Origin: GCA-2686265 sp036010965
GTDB lineage: Bacteria > Planctomycetota > UBA1135 > GCA-002686595
Reading direction: 5' to 3'
Assembly: GCA_036010965.1 (NCBI GenBank)
Contig: DASCMO010000146.1
Span: 1 to 27,356, forward strand
Length of the DNA: 27,356 bases
Part shown: positions 8,092 through 16,036 of the stretch, one piece after another
Layout of the letters: each line of letters starts with the position of its first letter
Position numbering within the stretch: position 1 is the first letter of the stretch
Notes under the pieces: model-generated
What the model was told of the DNA's origin: nothing
The model's input: only the letters and a program-made list of their open reading frames with translations
The model's database searches: none
Program-made: the position numbers and the translations under genes

Positions 8092-8754
8092 ATGTACGGT
8101 CCTAGCCTGCACGAATCTCTGGCGAGCGGTGCCCTGGCGTTCTCCTCGGGAGCGTCGAACCCACCGCCCGACTGGACTTTCAGCGACCCGGATTGGGCCA
8201 GCATCGGCCTGATCCTGGCGGTGGTGGGCTCCTTCCTGCTGGCGAACTCGATCGTCTTCCGCCGCCCGCTGCAGATGGTGCGCGAGCGCTTCGGCGTCGT
8301 CTCTCAGGACCTGTGCACGATCCGCGAGTACATCTTCCACCGCCTGCAGGTCAACCTGGGCTTCGGCTTCCTGCTGGCGGGTTTCGGGGTCCAGCTCTTC
8401 AGCCGCTTCCGCCCCCTCCCGGCGGGGGTCACCCCGCCCTTCCCGGCGCTCTGGATCGGCATCGTGGTGGCCCTGGCGGTCATCTTGCTGGCCGCCAGCT
8501 GGTGGTGGTCGCAGCGCGCCTTCCGGCGCTGCGTGCGCCAGCACTTCCGGCAGAATCCGCCGGACTTCGAGGCCGACCTGGCCCTGGCCCGCGAGGTGGG
8601 CGAGCTGTTCGGACTGACGACCCACGCCGATGACACGGTGGAGTCCTTCCTGGCCCGCCTGCGCCTGGAGGTTTGCGACTTCCCGTCCGCCGCGCGCCGC
8701 GTGCCCTCCCGCCGCGAGTTCGAGGATTCGGAGCTCGAAGAGGGACTGGCCTAG
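8092..8754 (+). CDS. Three-helix membrane protein of unknown function
   Basis: A 220-residue protein from ATG 8092, the start set by the promoter just upstream. Three hydrophobic segments are visible: about residues 34-55 (IGLILAVVGSFLLANSIVF), 85-102 (LGFGFLLAGFGVQLF) and 115-138 (LWIGIVVALAVILLAASWWW). A basic cytoplasmic loop between the first two (RRPLQMVRERFGVVSQDLCTIREYIFHRLQ) and a soluble C-terminal ~80 residues with acidic helices (DFEADLALAREVGELFGL) complete it. I recognise no family. The 244 bp after it, up to the comF-like gene, hold no convincing gene. A minus-strand frame there ending at 8751 reads protein-like for ~17 codons only. Confidence 0.75.
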   Translation: MYGPSLHESLASGALAFSSGASNPPPDWTFSDPDWASIGLILAVVGSFLLANSIVFRRPLQMVRERFGVVSQDLCTIREYIFHRLQVNLGFGFLLAGFGVQLFSRFRPLPAGVTPPFPALWIGIVVALAVILLAASWWWSQRAFRRCVRQHFRQNPPDFEADLALAREVGELFGLTTHADDTVESFLARLRLEVCDFPSAARRVPSRREFEDSELEEGLA

Positions 8755-8998
8755 CCCGCGTTCTGCGCGAGCTCGTCCCAAGGAAGGGTGTGGCAGGGCA
8801 GGGCGTCGTTCGCTGGCGACCCCGCCCTCGTTGCTGCTGATACGTCGCGTGTGCCGGGCCGATTTCGACGGCTGGCGCGCGTTGCCAGCACCGGCGCCCG
8901 CTCGTCCCCCCGGTGAAGGGCCCCATCGCCCGAGGGTCGCCTGACCGGGTTACGGCCTCGGGGCGCCACTCCCCGCGCCCCGGGCGGTCCGTTCCGGT

Positions 8999-9775
8999 GT
9001 GGAGCCCCGCACGAAGCTGTCGCCACGCTGCGCCCCGCCCTCGCCGGGCGCGGCCTTCGCGCAGTTCCTCGACGCGCTCTATCCGCCGCGCTGCCCGGTC
9101 TGTGGCGTGGGGACCGAGGAGCCGGGGGCCTGTGAGGCCCACCGCCTGCCCGAGGGCGCGCCGGCCGCGCGTTGCGCTCGCTGCGCTGCGCCGCTCGCTC
9201 CCTGCCTGCCCGACGGTGCTCCCTGCCCCGCTTGCCGCCGGGCTCCGCCCCCTTTTCAGAGCACCCGGGTGCTGTTCGACTACCGGGCCTCGCGGCCCCT
9301 CGCCGAGTGGATCCTGGCCCTCAAGAGCGGCCGGCGCCGAGACCTGGCCGCGCCCCTCGGGCAGGCCCTCGCTGGCCTCCTGACCGGGGAGGCCGCCCCG
9401 CGCGATGTGCTGGTCGCCGTGCCCCTGGCCGCCGTGCGGCGCTTCGAGCGCGGCTTCGACCAGGCCCTCTCCCTGGCGCGCGAGGCGTCGAGGGCCGGCG
9501 GCTTGTCCGTCGTGCGCGCCCTCGTGCGCCGGCGCTGGACCAGTCCGCAGGGAGCGCCCGGCGCCGTCTCCCGCCGCGCCGGCGTGCGCGACGCCTTTCG
9601 TCCCCGTTGGGGCGCTTCGCGTCGCGTCGCGGGTCGGCGCGTCTGGCTCGTGGACGACGTGATCACCTCGGGCGCCACGGCGGCCGAGTGCGCACGCGTG
9701 CTGAAACGCATGGGCGCGCGCGAGGTGGGCGTCGTCGCCCTGGCCCGGGCGGGAGCCGGGCGGCCGGACGCCTAG
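8999..9775 (+). CDS. ComF family phosphoribosyltransferase-like protein
   Basis: A 258-residue protein with the standard ComF layout. A Cys-rich N-terminus probably binds zinc (FLDALYPPRCPVCG with C32/C35, then C59/C62 and C76/C79). It is followed by a type I phosphoribosyltransferase fold with VLFDYRAS, RFERGFDQALSLA, RRRWTSPQGAPGAVSRRAGVRDAF and the PRPP-binding loop VWLVDDVITSGATAAE (about 215-230). In competent bacteria ComF helps DNA uptake; elsewhere its role and substrate are unclear, so no symbol is given. GTG 8999 is the plausible start; it leaves ~20 residues before the conserved motif, and the upstream signals are weak. The stop overlaps the convergent aminotransferase stop by 4 nt. 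Confidence 0.88.
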   Translation: MEPRTKLSPRCAPPSPGAAFAQFLDALYPPRCPVCGVGTEEPGACEAHRLPEGAPAARCARCAAPLAPCLPDGAPCPACRRAPPPFQSTRVLFDYRASRPLAEWILALKSGRRRDLAAPLGQALAGLLTGEAAPRDVLVAVPLAAVRRFERGFDQALSLAREASRAGGLSVVRALVRRRWTSPQGAPGAVSRRAGVRDAFRPRWGASRRVAGRRVWLVDDVITSGATAAECARVLKRMGAREVGVVALARAGAGRPDA

Positions 9776-10677
9776 GGATCGACGACCCGTTCGCCCTCGG
9801 AGGCCGTGCGTTTCGCAAAGAGGGCGGAGAGGCGCGCGGTGAGGGTGCCGGCGGCGCCCTCGCCGATCGCCCGTCCGTCGATCTCGACGACCGCGGCCAG
9901 CTCGCCCATCGTTCCGGTGCAGAAGACCTCGTCGGCGCGGTAGAACTCCGCCAGGGAGAGGTCGCGCTCCTCGCAGGGGATGGCGTCGGCTGCGCACAGC
10001 TCGATCACCGTCGCGCGCGTGATGCCCTCGGGGCAGGCCACCAGACGCGGCGTCGCGAGGCGCTCACCCTGGACGCAGAAGACGTGCGTGGCGTTGGTCT
10101 CGGCCACGAAACCGCGCGTGTCGAGCATCAAGGCGTCGTCCACGCCCGCGGCGTTGGCCTCGATCTTTGCCAAAATCGACTGGATCAGGTTGGCGTGGTG
10201 GATCTTGGGGTCGAGGCAGTCGGGCGGGAAGCGCCGCACGGAGCTGGTCATCAGGCGCAGGCCGCTCGTGTCGTAGACCGGCGCCTTGAACTCGGCCAGG
10301 ACGATCAGGGTCGGGCCAGACTGGTTCAGGCGCGGGTCCATGCCGGAGGTGACCTTGCGCCCGCGCGTCAGGGTCAGGCGAATGTGGACCCCGTCGCGCA
10401 TGCCGTTGGCCTCGAGGGTGCGGCCCAGCTCGCTGATGATCTGCTCGTGGGAGGGGATCTCGGTGAAGGCCAGGGCGAGGGCCGAGCCGCGCAGGCGATC
10501 GAGGTGCTCGCGCAGCTTGAAGATGCGGCCGTCGTAGAGGCGCAGGCCCTCCCAGACCGCGTCACCGCCCTGCACGGCGGAGTCGAAGGGGCTGATCCCC
10601 GCCTGATCGCGGTGGACCAGCTCACCGTCGATGCTGATCATCAGGTCCCGGTTTCGCTCGTCGAACTGCTGCAACAT
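9772..10677 (-). CDS. Class IV PLP aminotransferase (branched-chain / D-amino-acid type)
   Basis: A 301-residue fold-type IV enzyme related to IlvE, D-amino-acid aminotransferase and aminodeoxychorismate lyase. N-terminal strands (ISIDGELVHRDQAGISPFD) and GDAVWEGLRLYDGRIFKL are typical. The PLP lysine is probably K158 in LDPKIHHANLI. E193 in FVAETNATHVF is the acidic partner of the PLP pyridine nitrogen, and ACPEGITRATVIEL and VFCTGTMGELAAVVEIDGR close the fold. Substrate cannot be read from sequence; D-Ala transamination, branched-chain and other amino donors are all possible. It lies 18 nt behind the sulfotransferase-like gene, clearly one operon. ATG 10677 has a purine-rich GAGG upstream. 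I recall plant 'branched-chain aminotransferase-like' proteins that fuse these two domains. Confidence 0.9.
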   Translation of the reverse strand: MLQQFDERNRDLMISIDGELVHRDQAGISPFDSAVQGGDAVWEGLRLYDGRIFKLREHLDRLRGSALALAFTEIPSHEQIISELGRTLEANGMRDGVHIRLTLTRGRKVTSGMDPRLNQSGPTLIVLAEFKAPVYDTSGLRLMTSSVRRFPPDCLDPKIHHANLIQSILAKIEANAAGVDDALMLDTRGFVAETNATHVFCVQGERLATPRLVACPEGITRATVIELCAADAIPCEERDLSLAEFYRADEVFCTGTMGELAAVVEIDGRAIGEGAAGTLTARLSALFAKRTASEGERVVDP

Positions 10678-10695
10678 GGGAGAGGTCCTCGAAGG

Positions 10696-11436
10696 TCAGG
10701 GATGCAGGCGGTGGGCATGCAGGGTCTCGTAGGGAGTGCGGCAGACCTCAAGCAACTCTTCCAGGCGCCCGGGCAGCGTTCGCGCGCGCGCGGGTGGAGC
10801 CTGGAAGGCGGTCGAACGCTCGACGTTCGCGTACCAGTGGGCGGCCCAGGCACCGTCGGTCGAGCGCGGCCCGGCGGGCCAGGAGAGCATGGCCTCGTCG
10901 AAGGGGATGTCGAGCGACTCGCACAGCAGGCCGAGCACCTCGCGCGGCGCCTGGAGCAGGTCGCGCGAGTCGATCACCGGCGGCGTACGGCCCGTGGACT
11001 CGCTGACCTGCTCGAAGAGCTCCAGCTGCTGGGGGAAGCCCGTGTCCTCGAGGCGCGGATCGGGCGTGCGGTCGTCGAGGGAGGGCAGGAGCTCGAGCGG
11101 GTCGCGAATCAGAAAGCAGTGCTCGAGACGCTCCAGCCACTCGCGCCCGATCTCGGGCAGCAGATGGTGGGCCATGTGCTTCTGGTAGAACACCGACCGA
11201 TCGCCGGGGACCGGACCCGTGAGCTGCTCGGCCACCACGCGCCAGTCGATGGCCTGGCTGGCGATGACCTCGGCGGCCATCGGGTGCGGAAGCCCAGTGG
11301 CCGCCAGGTAGCAGGCGTAGAGCGGCTCGTCGCAGACCGTCGTGTCGGCGCGGTTCTCGAAGGCGCGCATGAGCGCCGTCGAGACCGTGCGCGGGCACGA
11401 CCACATGGCGATGCGTCGAGGCTTGCTGGAGACCAT
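10696..11436 (-). CDS. Sulfotransferase-like P-loop protein, paired with an aminotransferase
   Basis: A 246-residue protein. RIAMWSCPRTVSTALMRAF (residues 8-26) has the form of the 5'-phosphosulfate loop of PAPS-dependent sulfotransferases. FLIRDPLELLPS (109-119) looks like the 3'-phosphate site, with R111 and S119. YQKHMAHHL (84-92) may hold active-site histidines. Cytosolic location is likely, as there is no signal or TM segment. The acceptor is unknown. The sequence does not exclude another P-loop function. ATG 11436 is preceded by TACAGT with a 7-nt gap, supporting both the start and a leaderless transcript. The far longer open frame running upstream is shadow of the opposite-strand repeat protein. 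Confidence 0.82.
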   Translation of the reverse strand: MVSSKPRRIAMWSCPRTVSTALMRAFENRADTTVCDEPLYACYLAATGLPHPMAAEVIASQAIDWRVVAEQLTGPVPGDRSVFYQKHMAHHLLPEIGREWLERLEHCFLIRDPLELLPSLDDRTPDPRLEDTGFPQQLELFEQVSESTGRTPPVIDSRDLLQAPREVLGLLCESLDIPFDEAMLSWPAGPRSTDGAWAAHWYANVERSTAFQAPPARARTLPGRLEELLEVCRTPYETLHAHRLHP

Positions 11437-11443
11437 GGCCGGG

Positions 11444-11449
11444 ACTGTA
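11444..11449 (-). promoter_or_regulatory. Putative -10 box (TACAGT), 7 nt before ATG 11436
   Basis: TACAGT fits TANNNT and ends 7 nt before the sulfotransferase-like ATG, the leaderless spacing. The -35 area is weak. The 15-bp palindrome at 11478-11492 lies just upstream. Confidence 0.5.
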
Positions 11450-11477
11450 CGCCATCCGCTGCGGGCCTCCGATGTCC

Positions 11478-11492
11478 ATTCGTGCCACGAAT
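11478..11492. promoter_or_regulatory. 15-bp perfect palindrome at the centre of a divergent promoter region
   Basis: ATTCGTGCCACGAAT has 7-bp arms around one base. It is centred at 11485, almost exactly midway between the two starts (ATG 11436 minus, GTG 11540 plus), and lies upstream of both inferred -35 regions. This position suits a dimeric regulator acting on both units. Confidence 0.45.
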
Positions 11493-11503
11493 ACACTCTC
11501 AGG

Positions 11504-11532
11504 TGAACACCCGTCCTGCGCGGGAGTAGAGT
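11504..11532 (+). promoter_or_regulatory. Promoter TGAACA-17-TAGAGT leading into a mini-ORF
   Basis: TGAACA (11504-11509), 17 nt, then TAGAGT (11527-11532). The box ends 7 nt before GTG 11540, the start of a 12-codon mini-ORF, and 42 nt before ATG 11575 of the large repeat protein. The spacing suggests that the transcript begins at the mini-ORF start. Confidence 0.5.
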
Positions 11533-11539
11533 GGGGCTC

Positions 11540-11578
11540 GTGAATCCCGCGCCACCCCACGCCCCACGCGAGAAATGA
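11540..11578 (+). CDS. 12-residue leader mini-ORF, stop overlaps the next start (ATGA)
   Basis: GTG at 11540 opens a frame encoding MNPAPPHAPREK and ends in TGA 11576-11578, which overlaps ATG 11575 of the large gene. It is not an N-terminal extension, since the two starts are 35 nt apart and out of frame. A TANNNT box 7 nt upstream places the expected 5' end of the mRNA at its start codon. The peptide is Pro-rich (4 of 12). The simplest role is translational coupling: a ribosome loads at the 5' end and reinitiates at ATG 11575, which has only a weak SD (GCGAG). A regulatory leader peptide is the alternative. Confidence 0.45.
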   Translation: MNPAPPHAPREK

Positions 11579-14500
11579 ACAGACGCCGACAGTTCGCTCT
11601 GCTCGCCGCCCTGGCCGCCGTCTGCGCGGCGGGGATCTGGATCGCGCTCGAGCTCATGGAGACCTCGGCGACCGCTCCCACGCTGGGGGTCGTCGAGGCG
11701 CCCGCCGATGACATGCGGCCCGGGCCGGCGCCCGGCGACGCGGGCCTCGCCGCTCCGCGCGAGGTGGACGAGGACGATCAGGCCCCCGAGCGCGTGGCGG
11801 TCAGCGAGGGAGAGGAAGAGACCGATGGATCGGCGAGCCTGAGCTTCGTGGAGGACTCGGCGCGCGTGCCCGCGGGCTCGCTCTGGCTCGAAGGGCGCGT
11901 GGAGTTCCGCCCCGGCACGCCCCTCGACGAGGAGGTCTGGGTCGAGGCCCGCGGCCGACGCTTCGGGGGGAGCAAGCGTGCTCCGCGCCGCTTCCGCGCG
12001 CCCGTCACCCACGACGGGCGCTTTCGCGTCGCCTTCGCCGCCGACACCCGCAAGGGCTTCCTCGACGTGCAGGGGCGTTACCTCTACCTGGCAGAGACCG
12101 CCGTCGTCGCTCGCGGAGAGATGGCCGAGGGCGTCGTGCTCCAGCCCAGCCTGGGCGGGGCCATCGCGGGCCGCTGCACGCCGCCCCTCGAGGCGGCGCG
12201 CAGCGCGGACGCCTTCGAGGATGTCCATGTCACCGTGATGTGCTTCGAGGCGGGGATCGACGAGATGATCCGGCGCAAGGCCGAGGTGGAGCCGGACGGC
12301 ACCTACGAGATCGGGGGCCTGCCACCCAGCGGGGAGTATCACGTCTCCCTGGAGGCCCGGAAGTACATTGACCGCAAGGTGCCCGAGAGGGCGACCGTGC
12401 GTCCCGGCGAGGTGACGCGTCAGGACTTCTTCCTGGAGGTCGGCGTGCGGCTCACGGGACGCGTGGTGGATCCGGATGGTGAGGGAGTCGAGGGCGCCCA
12501 GGTGATGCTGGTCAGCTTGAACTTCGAGGACGGACGGTCGCGGAATACCATCGAGGGGGTGCAGACCGGTGCCGACGGGACCTTCGATGTGCTCGGACTC
12601 GAGGCGGGCGAGATCAAATTGGAGGTCTCGCGCAGCGGCTTCGAGGACGGAGAGACCACCATCTCAGGGGTGGCGCCCGGCGGGGTGCGTGGTGACATCA
12701 TCGTGACCCTTCGCCGCGGGCTGTCCGTCTCGGGCGTGGTCCAGTGGCCGGACGGCACGCCGGTCGAGGCGGCGTGGGTCGTCGTGGAGCCTGGTGGAGA
12801 GGGTGGCGGCGGGTTCAACTTCGGCCAGCACCCCAGCTTCAAGACCCTCTCCGACGGTCGCTTCCACATCTCGGGTCTGGAGCCCGAGCTATGCACGGTC
12901 AGCGCCAAGGCTCGCGGTCTCGAGCCGGCCGCCGAGGATGGCGAGGGACGCCGCCGCAAGCGGGGCAAGGGGGCGCCCTGGCGCGCACGGCTCGAGAGCA
13001 TCAGCGCCGGCGCGAAGGGCCTGATCCTGACGCTGGTCGAGGGCCGCAGCGTGTCCGGCACCGTGCAGGACGACCTTGGCGAGCCGGTGGACACCTTCCG
13101 CGTCAGCGCCACGCCGGCGGACGAGGGAATCTTCACTGATGGCGGACTGAGTCGGGTCTTCCGTGACCCCGACGGGGCGTTCGAGCTGGAGGGTCTCGAG
13201 GATGGGGACTACGAGGTGCTGGTGCGCGCCAGGGGCTACGCCTCCTCGCGCAAGGTCCGGGTGAGGTCGCCCCACGGCGGCCCGCCTCTGCGCTTCGCTC
13301 TGCCACGCGCCGTCTCGGTCTCTGGCGTGGTTCATGACGGCGCCGGAGAGCCGGTGGCGGGGGCCGTGGTGAAGGCCTCCCACGAGGGGCCCGGAGCGTC
13401 CGGTGCGATCACCATCGGCCTCGGAGGCTTCGATCCCGGCAGTGACGAGTCCGCACGCACCGACGACCAGGGCACTTTCGAGTATCGGTATCTGCCTCCG
13501 GGCCGGCTGGAGCTAGAGGCCGACGGCGAAGGACACGCTGCCAGTGATCCCGTCGAGGTGCAGATCGCCCCCGGGGAGAGCATCGAAGACATCGTACTGG
13601 TCCTTCGGCGCGGGGCGCACCTCTCCGGCGAGGTGCGCGGCGCAGGCGCCCAGGCCGGTCTCGAGGTCCGGGCCAGGGAGGAGAGCGGGCGCCACAGCGA
13701 GTCGACGAAGGCCGACGAGGGCGGGGGCTTCGAGTTCGACCATCTCCCCGCGGGCACCTACGACGTCGAGGCGTCACTACCCGTCGAGAACGTCGAGAAT
13801 GAGCTCGACCAATGGCGCTTGCGCAATGCCGGCAAGGTCTCGGAGACGGTTCGGCTCGTGGAGGGTGGCTCCCATCACATCGTGCTCAGCGCTGCTCTCG
13901 TCGACCCCATCGTCGTGAGTGGGCGCGTGACCTCTGGCGGGGAGGCGGCCGCGGGGGTCGTGGTGATCTGTGCTCGCGATGACCAGCAGGCCGGCGCCCG
14001 CACCGGCCTCGACGGGCGCTACGAGTTGACCGTGAGCGGAGCCGGCGAGTACGCGTTCCGCCTCTCCCGCGGCTGGGGTGGAGAGCTGACCCTGACCGAG
14101 CGGATCGGGGACCAGTCGCCGGTCGTCGTGAACATCGAGCTACCGACGAGCTCGATCTCGGGGGCCGTGAGGGGCTATGACGGTCCGCTGAAGGACGTCT
14201 CCGTGACGCTCATCGTCGAGGAGCTAGCGGAGGACGGTCGCGGGAGCATCCAGCAGCGCAGGCTTTCGACGAATGAACAGGGCCGATACGAGTTCGCGGG
14301 CCTGCGCGCGGGGACATACAGCGTCCAGGCCGGTGGTGGACGGGGGACCTTCTCGATATGGGGGGGCCGTCAGAGAAACACCCACGGCCGGGAGGCAGTC
14401 TGGGGTATGGAGCTAGCCGAGGGCGAGCGGCTGAGCGACGTCGACTTCGATCTGAAGCCGGGCGGGGGCATCACCGGCACCGCCCTTGGCGTCGATGGCC

Positions 14501-14727
14501 TCCCGCTCGCAAAGGCCCGCATCTTCGTCACCTACCCCGACGGGAAGGCGCACGCCCCGCAGGCCTACACCCGCGTTGATGGCTCGGGAAACTTCGTCTA
14601 CGACGGCGTCGCCGAAGGCTCCTACCTCATCCGGTCGCAAGGCGGGGGCTTGGAGAGCCCGTGGGTTGAGGTCGAGGTCCACGGCGGTGAGGACAGCGAG
14701 GTCCACCTGGTCCTGGAGGACGACTGA
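11575..14727 (+). CDS. Large membrane-anchored or exported protein of carboxypeptidase-regulatory-like repeats
   Basis: A 1050-residue protein with a basic N-terminus and one hydrophobic segment (FALLAALAAVCAAGIWIALEL, residues 7-27), a signal anchor or signal peptide. An acidic linker runs to ~90. After that come about nine to ten beta-sandwich repeats of 80-110 residues with the CarboxypepD_reg/transthyretin-like pattern 'SG-V-D--G-PV-GA-V...T--DG-FE--GL--G-Y-L---A-GY'. Repeats open at about residues 194, 291, 382, 488, 580, 681, 781, 859 and 963 (for example VRLTGRVVDPDGEGVEGA, RSVSGTVQDDLGEPVD, VSVSGVVHDGAGEPVAGA, GGITGTALGVDGLPLAKA). There is no enzyme domain and no C-terminal anchor. 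Such arrays form rod-like extracytoplasmic proteins; the partner is unknown. Its ATG overlaps the TGA of a 12-codon mini-ORF. It is divergent from the sulfotransferase-like gene. Confidence 0.88.
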   Translation: MNRRRQFALLAALAAVCAAGIWIALELMETSATAPTLGVVEAPADDMRPGPAPGDAGLAAPREVDEDDQAPERVAVSEGEEETDGSASLSFVEDSARVPAGSLWLEGRVEFRPGTPLDEEVWVEARGRRFGGSKRAPRRFRAPVTHDGRFRVAFAADTRKGFLDVQGRYLYLAETAVVARGEMAEGVVLQPSLGGAIAGRCTPPLEAARSADAFEDVHVTVMCFEAGIDEMIRRKAEVEPDGTYEIGGLPPSGEYHVSLEARKYIDRKVPERATVRPGEVTRQDFFLEVGVRLTGRVVDPDGEGVEGAQVMLVSLNFEDGRSRNTIEGVQTGADGTFDVLGLEAGEIKLEVSRSGFEDGETTISGVAPGGVRGDIIVTLRRGLSVSGVVQWPDGTPVEAAWVVVEPGGEGGGGFNFGQHPSFKTLSDGRFHISGLEPELCTVSAKARGLEPAAEDGEGRRRKRGKGAPWRARLESISAGAKGLILTLVEGRSVSGTVQDDLGEPVDTFRVSATPADEGIFTDGGLSRVFRDPDGAFELEGLEDGDYEVLVRARGYASSRKVRVRSPHGGPPLRFALPRAVSVSGVVHDGAGEPVAGAVVKASHEGPGASGAITIGLGGFDPGSDESARTDDQGTFEYRYLPPGRLELEADGEGHAASDPVEVQIAPGESIEDIVLVLRRGAHLSGEVRGAGAQAGLEVRAREESGRHSESTKADEGGGFEFDHLPAGTYDVEASLPVENVENELDQWRLRNAGKVSETVRLVEGGSHHIVLSAALVDPIVVSGRVTSGGEAAAGVVVICARDDQQAGARTGLDGRYELTVSGAGEYAFRLSRGWGGELTLTERIGDQSPVVVNIELPTSSISGAVRGYDGPLKDVSVTLIVEELAEDGRGSIQQRRLSTNEQGRYEFAGLRAGTYSVQAGGGRGTFSIWGGRQRNTHGREAVWGMELAEGERLSDVDFDLKPGGGITGTALGVDGLPLAKARIFVTYPDGKAHAPQAYTRVDGSGNFVYDGVAEGSYLIRSQGGGLESPWVEVEVHGGEDSEVHLVLEDD

Positions 14728-14761
14728 CCCTGGCTCGCGGCTGCCGTGCGCGCCGTCCTGC

Positions 14762-14767
14762 TACACT
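14762..14767 (+). promoter_or_regulatory. Putative -10 box (TACACT), 7 nt before larC GTG
   Basis: TACACT lies in the 47-nt gap after the repeat-protein stop and ends 7 nt before GTG 14775. There is no SD. No good -35 was found, so larC may also be read from upstream. Confidence 0.45.
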
Positions 14768-14774
14768 CGGCCCC

Positions 14775-15986
14775 GTGACGACCTTGTTGATCGAGCCCTT
14801 CGGCGGCATGGCCGGCGACATGTTCCTGGCCGCTCTGCTCGACCTGCGCGACGAGCGCTTCACCCTCGCTGACCTGCGCGCCGTGGCTGCGGAGTTGGTC
14901 GGCGAGGAGTGCACCGTCGAACTCAGCGAGGTCCGTCGCGGAGGCCTGGGCGCCTGTCATTTGGAGGTGCTCACCTCCGAGAGTGGCAGTACACCGCACC
15001 GCACCCTGGCCGACCTCGAGCGCCTGCTGGTCGCCGCGCCCCTGAGCGACGGGGTGCGAGCGCGGAGCCTGGCGGCCCTGCGGTGCATCGCGCGGGCCGA
15101 GGGCGCCGTCCACCGCATCGATCCCGAGCGCGTCCACTTCCACGAGGTCGGCGCCGTTGACACCCTGGTGGACGTCTGCGGCGCGGCCCTGGCTCTCGAG
15201 CGGTTGGGCGTCGAGCGCCTGCTCGCCACGCCGCCCTTGACCGGCGAGGGCACCGTGCGCTGTGCCCACGGAGAGTTGCCCGTGCCCGCGCCCGCCACCG
15301 AGGAGATCCTGCGCGGCCTGCCGCTGGTGCGCGGGGGAGGCCCCGGCGAGCGCCTGACGCCCACGGCAGCCGCCATCCTGCGCGAGTGGGTGGACGAATT
15401 CGCTCCCGCTGGAGCCTTCGAGAGCGCGGCGGTGGGCTACGGAGCCGGGACGCGCGACCCCCAAGAGGGGCCGCCGAACCTGCTGCGGGTGGTCCTCGGC
15501 GTCTCCTCACCGAGAGCGGCGCGGACGACGGTCTGGCTCCTGGAGACCAACCTCGACGACGCCACGGGGGAGGAGATCGGCTGGTGCGTGGAGGGCCTGC
15601 GGGAGGCCGGCGCCCTCGATGTCTGGACCGCCGCGGTGCAGATGAAGAAGGACCGTCCGGGGGTGATCGTCAGCGCCCTCTGCCGCGGCTTTGAGCGCGA
15701 GGCCCTGGAGCGGGTCGTGTTCGAGCGCACCCCCAGTCTCGGCGTGCGCTGGGCGCCCCGCGAACGCACGGAGTGCGAGCGAGAGTTCGTCACGGTCGAG
15801 GTCGACGGCCACGCGCTGCGCGTCAAGGTCCGCCGTCGCCCGGCGCGGCTCGGCGGGGGCGCGGTCGAGGAGCGCGACCTGAAGGTGGAGTACGAAGACC
15901 TGCGGCGCGCGGCGGCGGCCAGCGACGCCAGCCTGCGCGAGCTCTCTCGGCGCGCCGTCGCCCTGGCGCTGGCGAGCCTCGCCTGA
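14775..15986 (+). CDS. larC: Nickel-pincer cofactor nickel insertion protein LarC
   Basis: A 403-residue protein. LarC inserts nickel into the pyridinium bisthiocarboxylate mononucleotide, the last step in making the nickel-pincer nucleotide used by lactate racemase and related LarA enzymes; it uses CTP. Signatures: EPFGGMAGDMFLAALLDL at the N-terminus, VHFHEVGAVDTLVDVCGAALAL (120-141), LTPTAAAILRE, ETNLDDATGEEIGW, ALDVWTAAVQMKKDRPG and RTPSLGVRW. In Lactobacillus plantarum the product needs a programmed frameshift between two ORFs; here the protein is one continuous frame. larA, larB and larE are not in the window, so they must be elsewhere if the pathway is complete. GTG 14775 is supported by the motif position and by TACACT 7 nt upstream. 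Confidence 0.93.
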   Translation: MTTLLIEPFGGMAGDMFLAALLDLRDERFTLADLRAVAAELVGEECTVELSEVRRGGLGACHLEVLTSESGSTPHRTLADLERLLVAAPLSDGVRARSLAALRCIARAEGAVHRIDPERVHFHEVGAVDTLVDVCGAALALERLGVERLLATPPLTGEGTVRCAHGELPVPAPATEEILRGLPLVRGGGPGERLTPTAAAILREWVDEFAPAGAFESAAVGYGAGTRDPQEGPPNLLRVVLGVSSPRAARTTVWLLETNLDDATGEEIGWCVEGLREAGALDVWTAAVQMKKDRPGVIVSALCRGFEREALERVVFERTPSLGVRWAPRERTECEREFVTVEVDGHALRVKVRRRPARLGGGAVEERDLKVEYEDLRRAAAASDASLRELSRRAVALALASLA

Positions 15987-15999
15987 TCTCGCGGGCGGC

Positions 16000-16014
16000 G
16001 CTCCATGGTGGAGC
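16000..16014. terminator. Small hairpin between convergent larC and GT4 genes
   Basis: GCTCCA/TGGAGC, a perfect 6-bp stem with a 3-nt loop, sits in the 50-nt gap between two convergent genes. There is no U-tract on either side, so it would be at most a weak or factor-assisted terminator. Confidence 0.25.
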
Positions 16015-16036
16015 CGTGCCCGGCGCTGCGTGAGCG

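Noticed and set aside
8755..8998. Possible small minus-strand gene ending at 8751 (reads ...ALPCHTLPWDELAQNAG)
   Set aside because: Only about 17 codons look protein-like; there is no start, SD or promoter, and the upstream part is Arg/Gly noise. A relic cannot be excluded.
10696..12342. 548-residue minus-strand frame extending the sulfotransferase-like gene upstream
   Set aside because: The extension crosses the divergent promoter region and lies antisense to the repeat protein; the motif MVSSKPRRIAMWSCPR and the TACAGT box set the start at 11436.
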